Positions 19,839 to 30,758 of a DNA stretch of 64,000 bases are shown in pieces. How positions within the stretch are numbered: position 1 is the first letter of the stretch; each line of letters starts with the position of its first letter. The notes beneath the pieces are model-generated. The model made no database searches. It was not told the DNA's origin and worked only from the letters and a program-made list of their open reading frames with translations. This DNA is from Arbacia lixula. Taxonomy: Eukaryota; Echinodermata; Echinoidea; Arbacioida; Arbaciidae. The position numbers were made by a program, and so were the translations under genes. The stretch spans positions 3,225,228-3,289,227 of the forward strand of contig OZ022588.1 in NCBI GenBank assembly GCA_963669155.1, written 5' to 3'.

Positions 19839-21934
19839 CTAGAGGGGAAAAACAGAAGAGAATCTGCACTTAGACATACATGAAACTCAAGCTCAGTTGG
19901 GGATAGTAAAGTGGTTCATTTATTGTGATTAATACTGAATATGCGGGTCAGGCAAACAGCGATTATCACAGCGGGGGCTGTGATAGGGATTGCCCGACAC
20001 TAAACCGATAGACAATATCTGACCGCTAAGCCTCTCACTGCAGCGAGTCTGAGCAGATTGTCTTGACAACATGCTCATGTGGCATGACCACTTCGGTGCT
20101 ATATTCTCTATCCTGCGTTTCGTGTTCTATGCCACATTTGTGTTTCATCATAAAGAGCGAGCTTCTTGGTGTTTTTGATATATAATTAATTAATTAGTAT
20201 GTATTTTTAGAGCCTCATGCTCTTTATGGTGAAAAGTCAGGAATGTGGATAGTTGTGATACTGCGATGCACCCAAGAGCAAGTAGCTTGATCGTGCATAT
20301 AACTTTGGCAGGTCGCAAGGTAATTTTCCTCTGCAACAAATTTATTAACTCACTCGTACTATTGAAATGATTGAGCACGCGGAGGTTTTTTTACCTTGCT
20401 TGGGTGGTGCGTAGTCACATATTTTGTTGTAATTCAAGTTGCCCTCAGCACGTGTGGAGGGGTATACTACATAGTCGTATTATACTTCAACATTTTGATA
20501 TTACATACTGTTTACTTTGCTGATTATTCAATATTGTCTTAGCTGTTAAACATTCGTTTGTTTTTGTTTTTGTTTTGTCTGTTTTTTGTTTCTTGCTTCG
20601 TTTGTATTTGCTTGTATTAGTCTTTCTTTGATGCTTTTTTTTTAAGTATGTATTTGTATGTTATTTGTGTACTCGGGTTCATCTTACTGTATGTCATTTC
20701 AATAATGGACTTTATACTTATGTGTTTTGAACCACATGTTTAAGGTTATCACACCTCAGAAGCCATTGGCTTTCTGGTGATGTCTTATATTCATTGTTCA
20801 TGAAAATTGTTTATTCTTGTTTGTTAAATGAATAAAAAAAATATATATATCAAATTTAAATTCAAATTTTTACAGCGATTTTATGGCCCAGTTTTCACAG
20901 AAAACAACCTCGGCTTTGATCTCAGGCTCAGGACGCACACTCCTGATTCTTATTATGAGTCTGACTCTGAGTCTGATTGCAGTCTCCAGACTGAGCTACC
21001 CTATGCCTCTGACTGAAGGTGGTATTCCAGAACGATCTTAAATGCTAACTTAGGGGAAGTCTTATCCTAAGTCTAAGATTCTCCTAAGTGGTAATCCAGA
21101 ACAATCTTAACTTTTCTCCTAACTACTAAGATTCCTCCTAGGTTTCCTCCTACATACCTTTATGCAAATTTATGCAAATCATAAAGTTAAAGGAAACTTA
21201 GGAGAGCCTCCCCCTGTCTTAGCCACTCGTAACAAATGCAATAAAAAAAGATTGGTGTGCGTGCACATAGATAATTGCACAACCACAAAGTTAGGATCAA
21301 TCCTAGGGGGAGGGCCCGATGAGTTCATGTGATTGTTATTGGCTGTTCATAAATGAAACACTTCCCTCCATTGTCTAAAATGTGCACTGGGTGGGGTCAA
21401 ACTTTCCCTAATTTGCACTAAGAGAGCTAAGAGAGTCCTAAGAGGACGTTCTGGAAGACCAATTTCTTGCTCTCTTAGGCACCTCCTAACTCGGAGACTT
21501 AGGAGAAAACTTAAGTCACTTCTGGAATACCTGACTCTAGTCTAGACTAGTCTTGAGTTTCTCACTTTCTGTCTCTTGATTCTGATTTCTGGCTTCTTCT
21601 TTTAAGTTTATTCCACTTCAGTTAGAGTACCTATGCATGGCAGATTTAGTATAAATTCCCCTGCTTTTTGTAGTGCAGCACTGGACTAATCTACTAAGTC
21701 GGCTAGCAGAGCTGAGCAAAGCCAAAGCCAGGGCTGAGCTGAGCTGTGCAGGACCGGACTTCATACCGTGAGGAAGGGCTTGAGAAACTCCAGCGAGCCG
21801 TTGATATCTGCCCCGGAGATCTGGCCGAATCCACCGAGCATGCCATCCACAGTTGCAGGGATTCCTTTCCAATACTCCGCTGCATCTTTATAAAATGACT
21901 CCTTAGTCATTTTATCAATTGGTGGTTGCGTCAT
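19326..21934 (-). CDS. NTMT1: NTMT1-like alpha-N-methyltransferase, complete two-exon gene
   Basis: Exons 21767-21934 and 19326-19838 encode 226 aa, against about 223 in human. Exon 1 reads MTQPPIDKMTKESFYKDAAE, then YWKGIPATVDGMLGGFGQIS, matching the family's YWK.IP.TVDGMLGG.G.IS. Exon 2 has the SAM motif LDCGAGIGR (69-77), then LQEFTPQPEHFDVIWCQWVL (122-141) and GHLTD, and ends MYALR. Known members methylate the exposed alpha-amino group of proteins starting X-Pro-Lys after Met removal, mostly nuclear targets such as RCC1. The donor is ACG|GTATGA and the acceptor CCCTCTAG|TGT, phase 0. Downstream lie the 18-kb repeat element and then intergenic DNA. Identification is very secure. Confidence 0.96.
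19946..19998. repeat. Imperfect palindrome in NTMT1 intron
   Basis: GTCAGGCAA...TATCACAGC pairs with GCTGTGATA...TTGCCCGAC around GGGG. The central stem ATCACAGC/GCTGTGAT is perfect. This is probably a small element remnant. The rest of the intron up to 21020 is AT-rich with nothing recognised. Confidence 0.55.
21021..21531. mobile_element. MITE with GGTATTCCAGAA ends in NTMT1 intron
   Basis: The left end GGTATTCCAGAACGATCTTA and the right end TAAGTCACTTCTGGAATACC are inverted repeats 511 bp apart. Subterminal TCTCCTAAGT-type repeats lie on both sides (for example CTAAGATTCTCCTAAG and CTTAGGAGAAAACTTAAG). No ORF. Confidence 0.82.
21767..21934 (-). CDS. NTMT1: NTMT1 coding exon 1
   Basis: 56 codons, ending GSLEFLKPFLT in phase 0. 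The ATG at 21934 is the first in frame. A possible acceptor, TTGCTGACAG, sits 4 nt before it, so a 5' UTR intron is possible. Confidence 0.93.
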
Positions 21935-22239
21935 GACTCTGTCAGCAAAATGCCTTTATTGTATTGAATTCAATAAAAAGTACAGTTTTAGATCACTGTC
22001 AAGAGAAGTAGAGATTCTAAGACGAAATTTGTCAGTTCGAGCTCGTCGCCAGCTTGACAACCATGAAGTGGCGTTAAAATGCACTCAAATCCGCGATGTA
22101 TCTTAGATAATAAGCCCAATATATTCGTGAATTACCAAAACATATAATAATTCGTATAATAATCAAAATCATCACCATTCTTCATTATGCAAATGTGATA
22201 TAGATTGAGGTGGAGGACGGGATGGAGAACGGAAAGAAA

Positions 22240-22480
22240 TTCACGTGTCTGGCGAAAAGAGAGAGAGAGAGATAGGGAAAGGGCGAACATGGAAAGGATG
22301 ATGGGAGAGAGAGAGAGGGAGAGATAGAGACAGACAGAGAGATGTGGGGAGGGCGAGTTATTTTTGGATGATGGATGTAAGAGAGGGAGAGAGAGAGAGA
22401 GGGGGGGGGGGATGGGGGAGGGCGAGTCATGTATTTATAATAAATGAAGAAAGAGAGATAGAGAAAATAAGAGAGGGAGT
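22240..22480. repeat. GA-rich array with GGGGAGGGCGAGTTAT spacers
   Basis: GAGA runs alternate with a spacer resembling GGGGAGGGCGAGTTATTTTTG, then GATGATGGATG. The same spacer occurs in the GA array at 38245-38560, so the two arrays are related. Confidence 0.8.
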
Positions 22481-22502
22481 GGGGGCAACATGAAGTTCAT
22501 TG

Positions 22503-22915
22503 TTAAAGGGAAGCATTTCTCTGGGGGTTTTTTTTTAAGTGTCATCGAAACTTTTTCTTTGTCTAGTATCTACCCGTTTTAAGTTTTGATTTTTGGACGT
22601 CACGTGTGAGATATTCATATCCCATATGTTATTTACTATTTTTTTCTTGTTTTGTCAAAAGGATGTTACCTTTGCATTTGATTCAATACTAGACATGTTT
22701 TTACATACACACCTACATGACAAAGATTATATCCTTCTTCAAAAAGTAGGAAAAGGGGAATTTATGAGAAAAATATTACACAGCACATAGGAGAGCATCT
22801 CACACATGACCTCACAAAATTAAAACTAAAAAAAAATCATAGCTTTCTTTTCCTTCGACGGATTTTCGCCAAACTTTCAATAATATGTCTCTTTCATAGT
22901 GGATTTCCCCTCTAA
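22503..22915. mobile_element. Foldback family C, diverged copy
   Basis: Starts TTAAAGGGAAGCATTTCTC and retains the right-arm features TAGGAGAGCATCTCACACAT and TTCGACGGATTTTCGCCAAA, ending near CCCCTCTAAG. It is much more diverged than the copies at 14803 and 16313. Confidence 0.65.
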
Positions 22916-23025
22916 GTTCATGAAATGTTTATGCCTATGTCAGATGCTAGTAATGGGACATAATGGTGATTCACGTCATGCATGTCGCATTACTACAGTG
23001 TAGTTGTAACGTTTTATCATATTTC

Positions 23026-23097
23026 ATGTGTGTGCGTGTGTGTGTGCGTGCGTGCGTGTGTGTGTGTGTGTGAATGTGTGTGTGTGTGTGTGTGTGT

Positions 23098-23179
<82 letters not shown>

Positions 23180-23187
23180 GTGTGTGA
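23026..23187. repeat. (GT)n microsatellite, about 160 bp
   Basis: Long GT run with occasional GC and GA interruptions. It ends about 20 bp before the foldback at 23208, and all ORFs across it are artefacts. Confidence 0.97.
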
Positions 23188-23207
23188 GATCCCCACCCGG
23201 CCACCCG

Positions 23208-23379
23208 GAGGGCGTTTCATGAACATTTCAGTCTGACAAGCTGTCTTTCTCCGACAGTTACCATAGTAACAATCCTCGGTTTTGATTGGCTGAGAAGCAC
23301 TAATAGCCTCTAACTGTTACTATGGTAACTGTCGGAGAAAGACAGCTTGTCAGACGAAAAATGTTCATGAAACGCCCTC
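23208..23379. mobile_element. Foldback MITE with GAGGGCGTTTCATGAACATT ends
   Basis: Arms GACAAGCTGTCTTTCTCCGA then CAGTTACCATAGTAACA are inverted around a loop of about 40 bp (172 bp in total). A diverged relative sits at 37447-37566. Confidence 0.88.
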
Positions 23380-24016
23380 ATGGCTTTGACCCGGGGGGGG
23401 GGGGGGGAGCATGGGCATTTACAACCTTGAACCACTTTATCATGAAAACACATGAGGACTTGCTGCTAATAGGCCTTATTGTGATCGTTTTTCCCTCTAC
23501 AGATAAACACGTTTCAATACATTTCAGACACCGTGACGGCCGGGACTACGATTTTTTTTTCTTTGTCCTCTTGCTTATCGGTCATGCTTATAATCATAAT
23601 AAGCGCTGGACCCAATATGCCTATAAACAATAAATTAATACACAATATATGTCTGTCATTCATGCGGAACCCTTCCCCAAATAAGGGTATTGGCTCGTGC
23701 TAAAGTGCAACTGCTGCTCTATGGAATTTATGTGTATTACTTGTGAAAACCAAATCACACGTGGCATACAAAGCGTTAAATACCGGAATGGATCAGACTT
23801 CCATTGTATAACACTTACGTGATATTTGAGACCCTCGGCTCTCTGGATGAAGCCAAGGGGAGGAGGAGAGGGGGGGGGGGGGGGGGGGACTTGCCATCGG
23901 GTATAATGCCACTGGTGATCAGCTAGTCTATTAACGTTGTGTGACACGTGTGCCATTCTTCTCACAAGTGATATACATACATCCCATGAAGAGGCAGTTT
24001 ATCTGGCGTGCAATCG
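23380..24016. other. Intergenic DNA with G-runs and a TTAA-type fragment
   Basis: G-runs at 23391-23407 and 23870-23888. The stretch 23700-23790 has ATGGAATTTATGTGTATTAC and GGCATACAAAGCGTTAAAT, a diverged TTAA-type repeat. No exon is recognised. Confidence 0.5.
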
Positions 24017-24417
24017 TTAAAGGGATAGTTCACCCTGAAATATTAGTTTGGTTTCAATCAAAAGAGACACATAAAGAAACATGAGTGGAGGTCTGACCAA
24101 AATCGGTAATTGTTCTTTGATGAAGGAATACATTATTTGATAGCGGTATTTATACAAACATGTGACTAATGATATATCATCCGCACAGGTGAAATGGTAA
24201 ATATCCACGTCAGAAAAATTGACATTTTCAACAACAAAAAAATGTACACAACATAATGGAAGAGCACCTCACAAGTGATGTCACAAAATCACATTTTTTA
24301 AAATGCAATATTTGTCGATTCCTTTGACCGATTTTCGTCAAACCTTCATATTATATTTCTTTCATGTTTCTGCTTTCATCAAAACCAGTTTAACGTCAGG
24401 GTGAACTGTCCATTTTG
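24017..24417. mobile_element. Foldback MITE family C copy
   Basis: Begins TTAAAGGGATAGTTCACC and ends near GGGTGAACTGTCC. Both arms carry GGTCTGACCAAAATCGG and ACCGATTTTCGTCAAACC as inverted halves. Confidence 0.82.
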
Positions 24418-25545
24418 ATTATGTGCCATGTATGTATTTTTTTTTTATACAATGCACACATATCTTACAGAGAATAAATTTGACTGCCCCCCCCCCCCCA
24501 AAAAAAAAAGGTTAAATCTTAGGGATATCAAATTGTATAAATTCTACAATAGGCCTACAACATGAAAGTAAATAATAAATAAGAACTTAAAGTGACTATT
24601 ACAGAATTAGAACATGGATACTTCATTTCGCACTTGAGAGGGAGCTGGGCTTGAGGAGATGACCTGACTGCAATTCATCCTACGGTTTGATTTCTTCATC
24701 ACCGTTTCCCTCACAAGCTGTAATGGCACTTTTATGCCTATAAAGTAGTGATTTGTGAATTCTAATTGTGAATTTCATCACTCTGGGCCTACCTGAAAAT
24801 GTTAAATTGACGTAAATTTTGCTTCATGACTATAAGACATGAATAATACATGAAAAGGAATACTGTGAGCATGATGTTACATAAGAAAAACAACTTGCAC
24901 ATTGATTATTGTGTATATTACATTATATTAAGTTTTGCAAGTTTGTCTCAGTATTGTTTTTATAATAAATTAAATTCGATCTCTTGCTCAATCACTCTGA
25001 CCTCTGTTCCTAGCGTTATGTTGCATATAAAAACAAAAATGGTTATTTATACATATATGATGCGTACTAGCATGATGTACAACCTGTTAGAGATAGAGCG
25101 ACAGTTGCGATATACGATTACATTTTCGGGTAAAAAATTGCTCTAATATGTATATGACATTACACTTTACGGAAGTCTTGTCTACTTCAGCACTATTCTA
25201 CATTCAAGTAGTTTTTTTTGCCATTTTCGGGTCACAACATTGCTCTAAAACATGTTCCCCTTATTACATGCTTTCCTACGCTAACCCTATTCTACATCCG
25301 GATCCTATAACCTAACCTAATTTAATCTATTAATTCATCGGAGAAACCATCCAATTGAATCAAAATGAGGAAAATTCCTGTCTGTTGAAGTATGGATACC
25401 CAACATTTATTTTGATGACCCGCAAGAGTACACAGTTTACGTCAAATGTAGATATTTTGTCCCTAAAAGTATATCGTTTTCTCTTTTCACCGAGATCAGA
25501 ATCAATCCACATGATCCATGCTGCTTTAAAAACAAAACGAATCTA

Positions 25546-25556
25546 GCGCCATCTTG
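25546..25556 (-). promoter_or_regulatory. YY1-type site (CAAGATGGCGC) in FNBP1 promoter
   Basis: The plus strand has GCGCCATCTTG 176 bp before the start codon. This matches the YY1 core seen close to many animal TATA-less promoters. The surrounding 25545-25700 has more CpG than flanks. Inferred function only. Confidence 0.45.
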
Positions 25557-25731
25557 CTGAAGTCAGCTGCAAGCTTGCGCAGCCCATAATGCACCACGCC
25601 CCAGTGGATCGGAGATTGATATCAACACCACCTCTGAAAAGTGGCCCGTTTCCTCCTTTTCTGCGTCGGAAAGCGACTTCTAAGCCGGGTATTTTCTTCA
25701 ATATTGGAATACTGAGTAGAAGACAGCAATC

Positions 25732-25755
25732 ATGAGTTGGGGAACGGATCTATGG
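25732..25755 (+). CDS. FNBP1: First coding exon of an FNBP1/TOCA/CIP4-like F-BAR protein
   Basis: ATG begins MSWGTDLW, and the donor TGG|GTAAGA follows at once, phase 0. Vertebrate FNBP1 starts MSWGTELWDQ, so the exon is one residue from identity. An exon of only eight codons is unremarkable for an F-BAR first exon. Known family members bind curved membranes as F-BAR dimers and recruit N-WASP/dynamin through SH3 during endocytosis. No exon 2 (expected D-Q-[FY]-D-N-L-E-K-H) was found to 64000, so the intron exceeds 38 kb. Head-to-head with NTMT1 at 3.8 kb. Confidence 0.82.
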
Positions 25756-26294
25756 GTAAGAAAATGATGATACAATTGTGAATCGGCTTATGTGGCGATC
25801 AACTGTTTATGGCTTCTTCCTTTATCGTACGTTGACGAAATGAATGAATTAGCGAGTGTGTGTGTGTGTGTATAAGGTGGATAGGTGATGGATGGGATGC
25901 GAGTGAGAAGGCGTAACGTAACGATCCTGCTTGTCCTCTCCAAACCAACAACGACCATGAACGACAATAATAACTATCTTGCACGCCATTACAGTGACCA
26001 CTAATTAATAGCATCAATGTGTGGAGGAAAGATCAAAGTCCCATCCTACACTTTAGGGAGATGTATATCTCTATGTGTATTTCAGTAAAAACGTTTTAGA
26101 AATTGAGTTTGTTTTGCTCTGCGTCTGTGGCATGTTCACGCATGTGTTGCTTCGTGTCCAATTATTTTGGGACATCTATTTCTTTAAAGATGCTCTCATC
26201 TTTGCCAGTTGAGTTTGTTAAGTTTCATATGTGTTGAATGGATGTTAGTTTTTGCTTAACACAATCGTGGCATGTCAATACACCAGATGGTGGG

Positions 26295-26538
26295 TACACT
26301 ACAGCTCAAAGGAATTGGCATAGCCTAGGGAAAGGGAAAGGCCGGGGGGAAGAAAGGGAAAATTAGGGAAGGAGCCAGTTTTAAAAACGTGGTATATTTT
26401 GTCCAGTTCAGCATGAAACACGATGCTTTAGCCTAAAAAGCATCATGTTTCATGCTGAACTGGACAAAATATACCATGGTTTAAAACTCCTTCCCTTTCT
26501 TCCCTTTCCCTATGCCAATTCCTTTGAGCTGTGGTGTA
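26295..26538. mobile_element. Family D hairpin element, full copy
   Basis: Ends TACACTACAGCTCAAAGG and CCTTTGAGCTGTGGTGTA. Arms of about 110 bp include GGTATATTTTGTCCAGTTCA and its complement, with the loop near CTTTAGCCTAAAAAG. Other copies are at 53067-53293 and 60926-61163, and a minimal form is at 13536-13591. Confidence 0.92.
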
Positions 26539-27169
26539 TGTAGTTTACCTCTCAAAAAATATTGAAGGAAATACTCTGTCAAGAGGCTGGTTTAGTACTT
26601 CATAAAGCAGAAGAAGCAGAACAATTGTCTAAAGTGCACTGCAAGTGTAACACAAGCCAACATTAAAGTGTTTCATTTGTTTTTTTAGAGAGAGGAGTCG
26701 TACTCCAAGAAACCAGAGCACAATGTTAAGACACATTGTTTACATTTTGACGTAGTTGCCTAGTTACTTGAAGTGTACCCTGGCAATTTTAATTCAAATT
26801 TTTGCCCTTTTCATTAACTTAACAAAAAAAAAAAATCTCTGAGTTCAGTATTTTTCAAGGTAGTAGGATATTATTTTAGATAATCCTCCCACAAATCAAG
26901 TTGAAATGCAAATATTGTAAACCTATTTTACAACTACTTTTTAGTTCCTGTGTTTCGAATGGAGCATTTAAACAGTATTTTTGTTTATGTTTGCACAACT
27001 GTATTTTTTTTACTTGCACAACAAGCGTCACCTAGACAATGACCTTATAGAATCATTCCTTAAGTACATTTTTAGAATTAAATGTTTTAAAGGTGAACAC
27101 CTCCTCTCCAGACAGACATCCATATTGCCTACACCACAATGTATGTACATTAAGTAGACTGTATTAACC

Positions 27170-27240
27170 ACCTCATTACCGACCATTGATAGTCCCAAAT
27201 GAATTGCGACACAATTTATCACCTACGGGACTGAGAAAGT
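27170..27240. repeat. TTAA/GGGACTGAGA short repeat (family F), fragment
   Basis: AACCACCTCATTACCGACC...TATCACCTACGGGACTGAG matches units at 7366-7430, 8154-8223 and 61187-61352 that share ACACAGTTTATNGCNTATGG and GGGACTGAGA. Confidence 0.5.
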
Positions 27241-27886
27241 GTAGCGCATAGTTGCAGCGTGGGGAGATCCAGACGAGTGATAACACTGGGCACCCCATTT
27301 GAGGTTTTCAACTTCCACCGCGTGACTGATTCTCTACACCGTTTGAGTCAGTCACTGTCACTTATGAATTGTGGAATCTGATAGAATGAGATTGATCTGC
27401 AGCTGATTAAGATTGATTAATGGATTGATTTACTGATGACTGAATTCAATGAGTGAATGGGTGAATGAGTGAGTGACTGAGTGAATATAGAGTATGAGGT
27501 AATGTGCCATTATAAAAATTACTTCAACAAAAAACAGATACACAGCTCATTCTATTACAATGCACATGCCATACATTACATGAATTGTATAGTACCTAAA
27601 GAAGAATAGGGTTAGTATTGAAAACAAATTGATATCATAAAGGAGTTGATGATATATTGAGAAAATATTCCAGTGGACTTGTCATTTTGCAGTTACATGT
27701 AATATAAACTGTACAACAGGTACAGGTGCATAGATATTACAATTCCAATGATATACACTGTGATTTTTACATTATTAGTACACACATTCGGTATATTGTA
27801 ACTCCCCGCCTATGTTAATGCAATGTACGTACACATTACACATAAGAATTGCATTAAACAAGGGCATATTCTCATCAGCATACAAG

Positions 27887-28340
27887 GGAGGGGGTATTCG
27901 GAAAATCCACAGAGATAAACATTTTACTCCCCTAAGATACAATGTCCCTAAAATATTTTATCTTTGGTATTCATAAACATCCTCTCATGGCTTTTGCATA
28001 CATTAACATCATCAAGCTAATGGTGTGATGTCATGAAACTGAAAGGGACATTGCGCATCAATGTCTATCAGCACGTCTTATTGCATTTGATGCGCCCATG
28101 TGCAAAAAGTTGAATGCACGAATTATTTTTGCACGTAATGCTATGGGCCTAGGCGCATGCGTCTAACTTTTTATCCTAAGTGCACTTTGGAATACTGATT
28201 TAGCTCATTTGAATAAATTTTTTATCTTTTATTGTAAATTGTCTTTTCGTAATACCAAAAAAAATTTTTCTCCTAAGTCCCTGAGATACAATAATTTTTT
28301 TTCGTAAGTTTGTTTTCGGAATACCCCCCCCCCCCCCCCC
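27887..28340. mobile_element. MITE with GGGGTATTCNGAAAA ends
   Basis: The left end GGGGGTATTCGGAAAATCC and the right end TTTTCGGAATACCCCC are inverted repeats. Subterminal CCTAAGATACAATGTCCCT and CCTAAGTCCCTGAGATACAA also mirror each other. A C-run marks the right end. No ORF. Confidence 0.78.
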
Positions 28341-29140
28341 TGTTCTGTATCAATAATTTTCAAGACCCTATCAATACGGTCATACCAGAACTGCACACAA
28401 GTTCCTGTACAAGTGGAGTGCAGCTCTCAAGACCGTTTCAAGCTCTCTGATTTTGCAGACATTAAATCCTGTGTGGTCACCGTCTGTAAGTCTGTAGTAA
28501 CACCAACTTCCTTCATTTGGGCTAAGGAGGCAGGAAGCTTCTGATCACGTCAAACATTTTCAGATCGGGTCTCTTAGGGATTTGTCTGTCTCAAAGTGGA
28601 GCCAAGTTCATGCTAAACATGGTGTACATACCTGAAGGTGTGGGTCCTTTATTAGATTGACATTTAATGTAATATGATGGTTTTATAACAGGGTCATTCC
28701 ATGAGGTTGGTGCAAAGTTTTCATGCGATGTCCAAGTAACGGAGGTATCAAACTTTGCAGTTCACCATGAAAATGAATTCAGATGTGGTTAAGTGTTGAT
28801 TTATCCATGAAAAATTGCTCCCTTTTTTCAGTAATAAACATTAAAATTGGAAATCTTTTATGGATTAGAAGCAACAGGCATACAAAAATCTTCTACCATT
28901 ATATGGACATCACATTGTTTTTACATGGACAAGAAATTTTCATAAGTCAAATTGCAAAATGCCATATTTTTTTGCTCATGCCATTACTGGACTATATTTG
29001 CCTGGTTTGAAAAAGATATGGATTTGGTGTTGTGGTATGTCACAAAAAATGTCCCAACCCTGTGGAATCACCCAACAACATTCATTTGTACAAGTATTCT
29101 TACAACAGTATAAACATAAAACAAAAATTTGAGCACCAGT

Positions 29141-29295
29141 CAGGGAAAAGATTAATTCAACATTTTTGGGGGCCACTTTTTGAGCACATTGGCCGATTTG
29201 TCTACAATTTTACATTGTGTCTATGGGAATTTTGGGGGCTCTTTTAAGCATTTCAGGGGTGAAATCACCTGAGCCCCAGTGTATTTTTTCCCCTG
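29141..29295. mobile_element. Family H MITE (CAGGGAAAA ends), copy 1
   Basis: Starts CAGGGAAAAG and ends TTTTTTCCCCTG. The interior GCACATTGGCCGATTTG and GTGTCTATGGGAATTTTGGG is shared with copies at 35625-35798, 57233-58277 (split) and 60341-60514, all in the same orientation. Confidence 0.85.
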
Positions 29296-29421
29296 GTATC
29301 GGTATAGACTCATCTACTGTAGCCCTTTGCCTGCAAGTGCACTTGATTATATTGCTGATATTAAACACTGGTCTGGTACCAGCCCAATCCTGGCTTAGTC
29401 AGTGCTATGGCACAATCTGCT

Positions 29422-29632
29422 TTAAAGGGAATATACTGTACTGGGAAGACAAAAAGCCTTCAAAAGGGTGATTGTGAGCAATCTTCTTACCAATGGTCTT
29501 AAATTCATGTATTGTCCATTTTAGAAACTTGCTGAAGGAAATGACATTTGGAGTAATAAGTGCTTAAATCACAAATCCTCAAATTCTTCGGGCCAAACAT
29601 TTTGAGGATTAGTACATGTATATCCCCTTTAA
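29422..29632. mobile_element. Foldback family B, internally deleted copy
   Basis: TTAAAGGGAATATACTGTAC begins an intact left arm, the hinge CTTCGGGCCAAACATTTTG is kept, and then the sequence jumps to ATATCCCCTTTAA. Almost all of the right arm is deleted while both TTAA ends survive. Confidence 0.85.
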
Positions 29633-30605
29633 CATCCATGAGGGCAGTGTTTAGGGGCTTGTTTATCATATATCCCTGTCTTCCTGTTGGTCTGGTTTGT
29701 GCATGGAAGTTTCCTCTACGTGTCCTGTTGATGAACACAGATTTCCTTTGGCTCCAAAGATCTACACTGTATGCTGTGAGGTTGTGTACAGTGCACACGT
29801 GGTTGCAGGCCTTTGCAGGGTACATTGTACATGTACATCTGTCCGCTTATTTTTCTGATAATTTTTCTTCAGGTCAACAACATTTTGTCACTAATAGCAC
29901 AATATGCCCATGCTCTGAAGAAGAAATTGATTTACAAAGATTTTCTTGATATCTTTTTTCACAAATGAAATATGGCTACTCAGTTTAAGATTAAGATGAA
30001 ATCAACATCTACATGTAATTTCCTTTTGTCATGTTACAGATTTCCAATTAAAATTAGATATGATTTATAGCATAAATCTGTACATTTGACTACAGTAAAC
30101 ACTGTTCGGTTTAGAATATATGGCATTTAGAAAGTGTAATTATTATTATTTATTTGATATTCATGTATTATTAGTTTTAATGATTGTGATTCATTGTAAG
30201 AAGCAAATTACCCTTCGAGTAACAAAATTAATCCAAAATAAATCTAAATGAACAACTTTTATAACAATAGCAATAAAAAATGTATTGCAGTACAAATACA
30301 ATGGTGAGAAAAGATTGAAGTCTTTATACTCAAAAGTAGAACTATTCTTAATGTGACATGTTCAATTTCAGGCATCTACCACAGCTTTTGTTATAATCAT
30401 GTAACCTTTTGGAAACCTCAGGAACTGAGTAATCAATGCATTACACTGATAGGCGCGTGCTTTCTTTAGACCCAGAAGATGTAATATAAACCGATCAGGG
30501 CCCCTAGAGGAAAATCACCTGAGCTAGGAAAAGCGCGTCAATAGCAGTCATTAGCAGTCTGAAACGAGCACATTTCAGACTTGAGGCTGAAGACAGGCAC
30601 CTCGA

Positions 30606-30758
30606 CCCTGTTGCGTGAAACTTACAATTGATGGTAATTTTGTTCCCAATGTCAACTTCTAGGGAAGCCTTGCATTTGATTGGCTGTTGAGTGATATTAC
30701 CATGGTAGTTACCAATGATGACAGAGTTACTATTAATGGTAAGTTTTATGCAACAGGG
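30606..30758. mobile_element. Short MITE with CCCTGTTGCNTNAAACTTAC ends
   Basis: CCCTGTTGCGTGAAACTTAC and GTAAGTTTTATGCAACAGGG are inverted repeats 153 bp apart, with ATTACCATGGTAGTTACC inside. Only one copy is seen. Confidence 0.82.

Noticed and set aside
19377..19883. 168-codon plus-strand ORF
   Set aside because: It is antisense to NTMT1 exon 2, which has clear family motifs and splice sites.
22971..23236. Long His-Thr or Cys-Val repeat ORFs on both strands
   Set aside because: They are translations of the GT/CA microsatellite and have no coding support.
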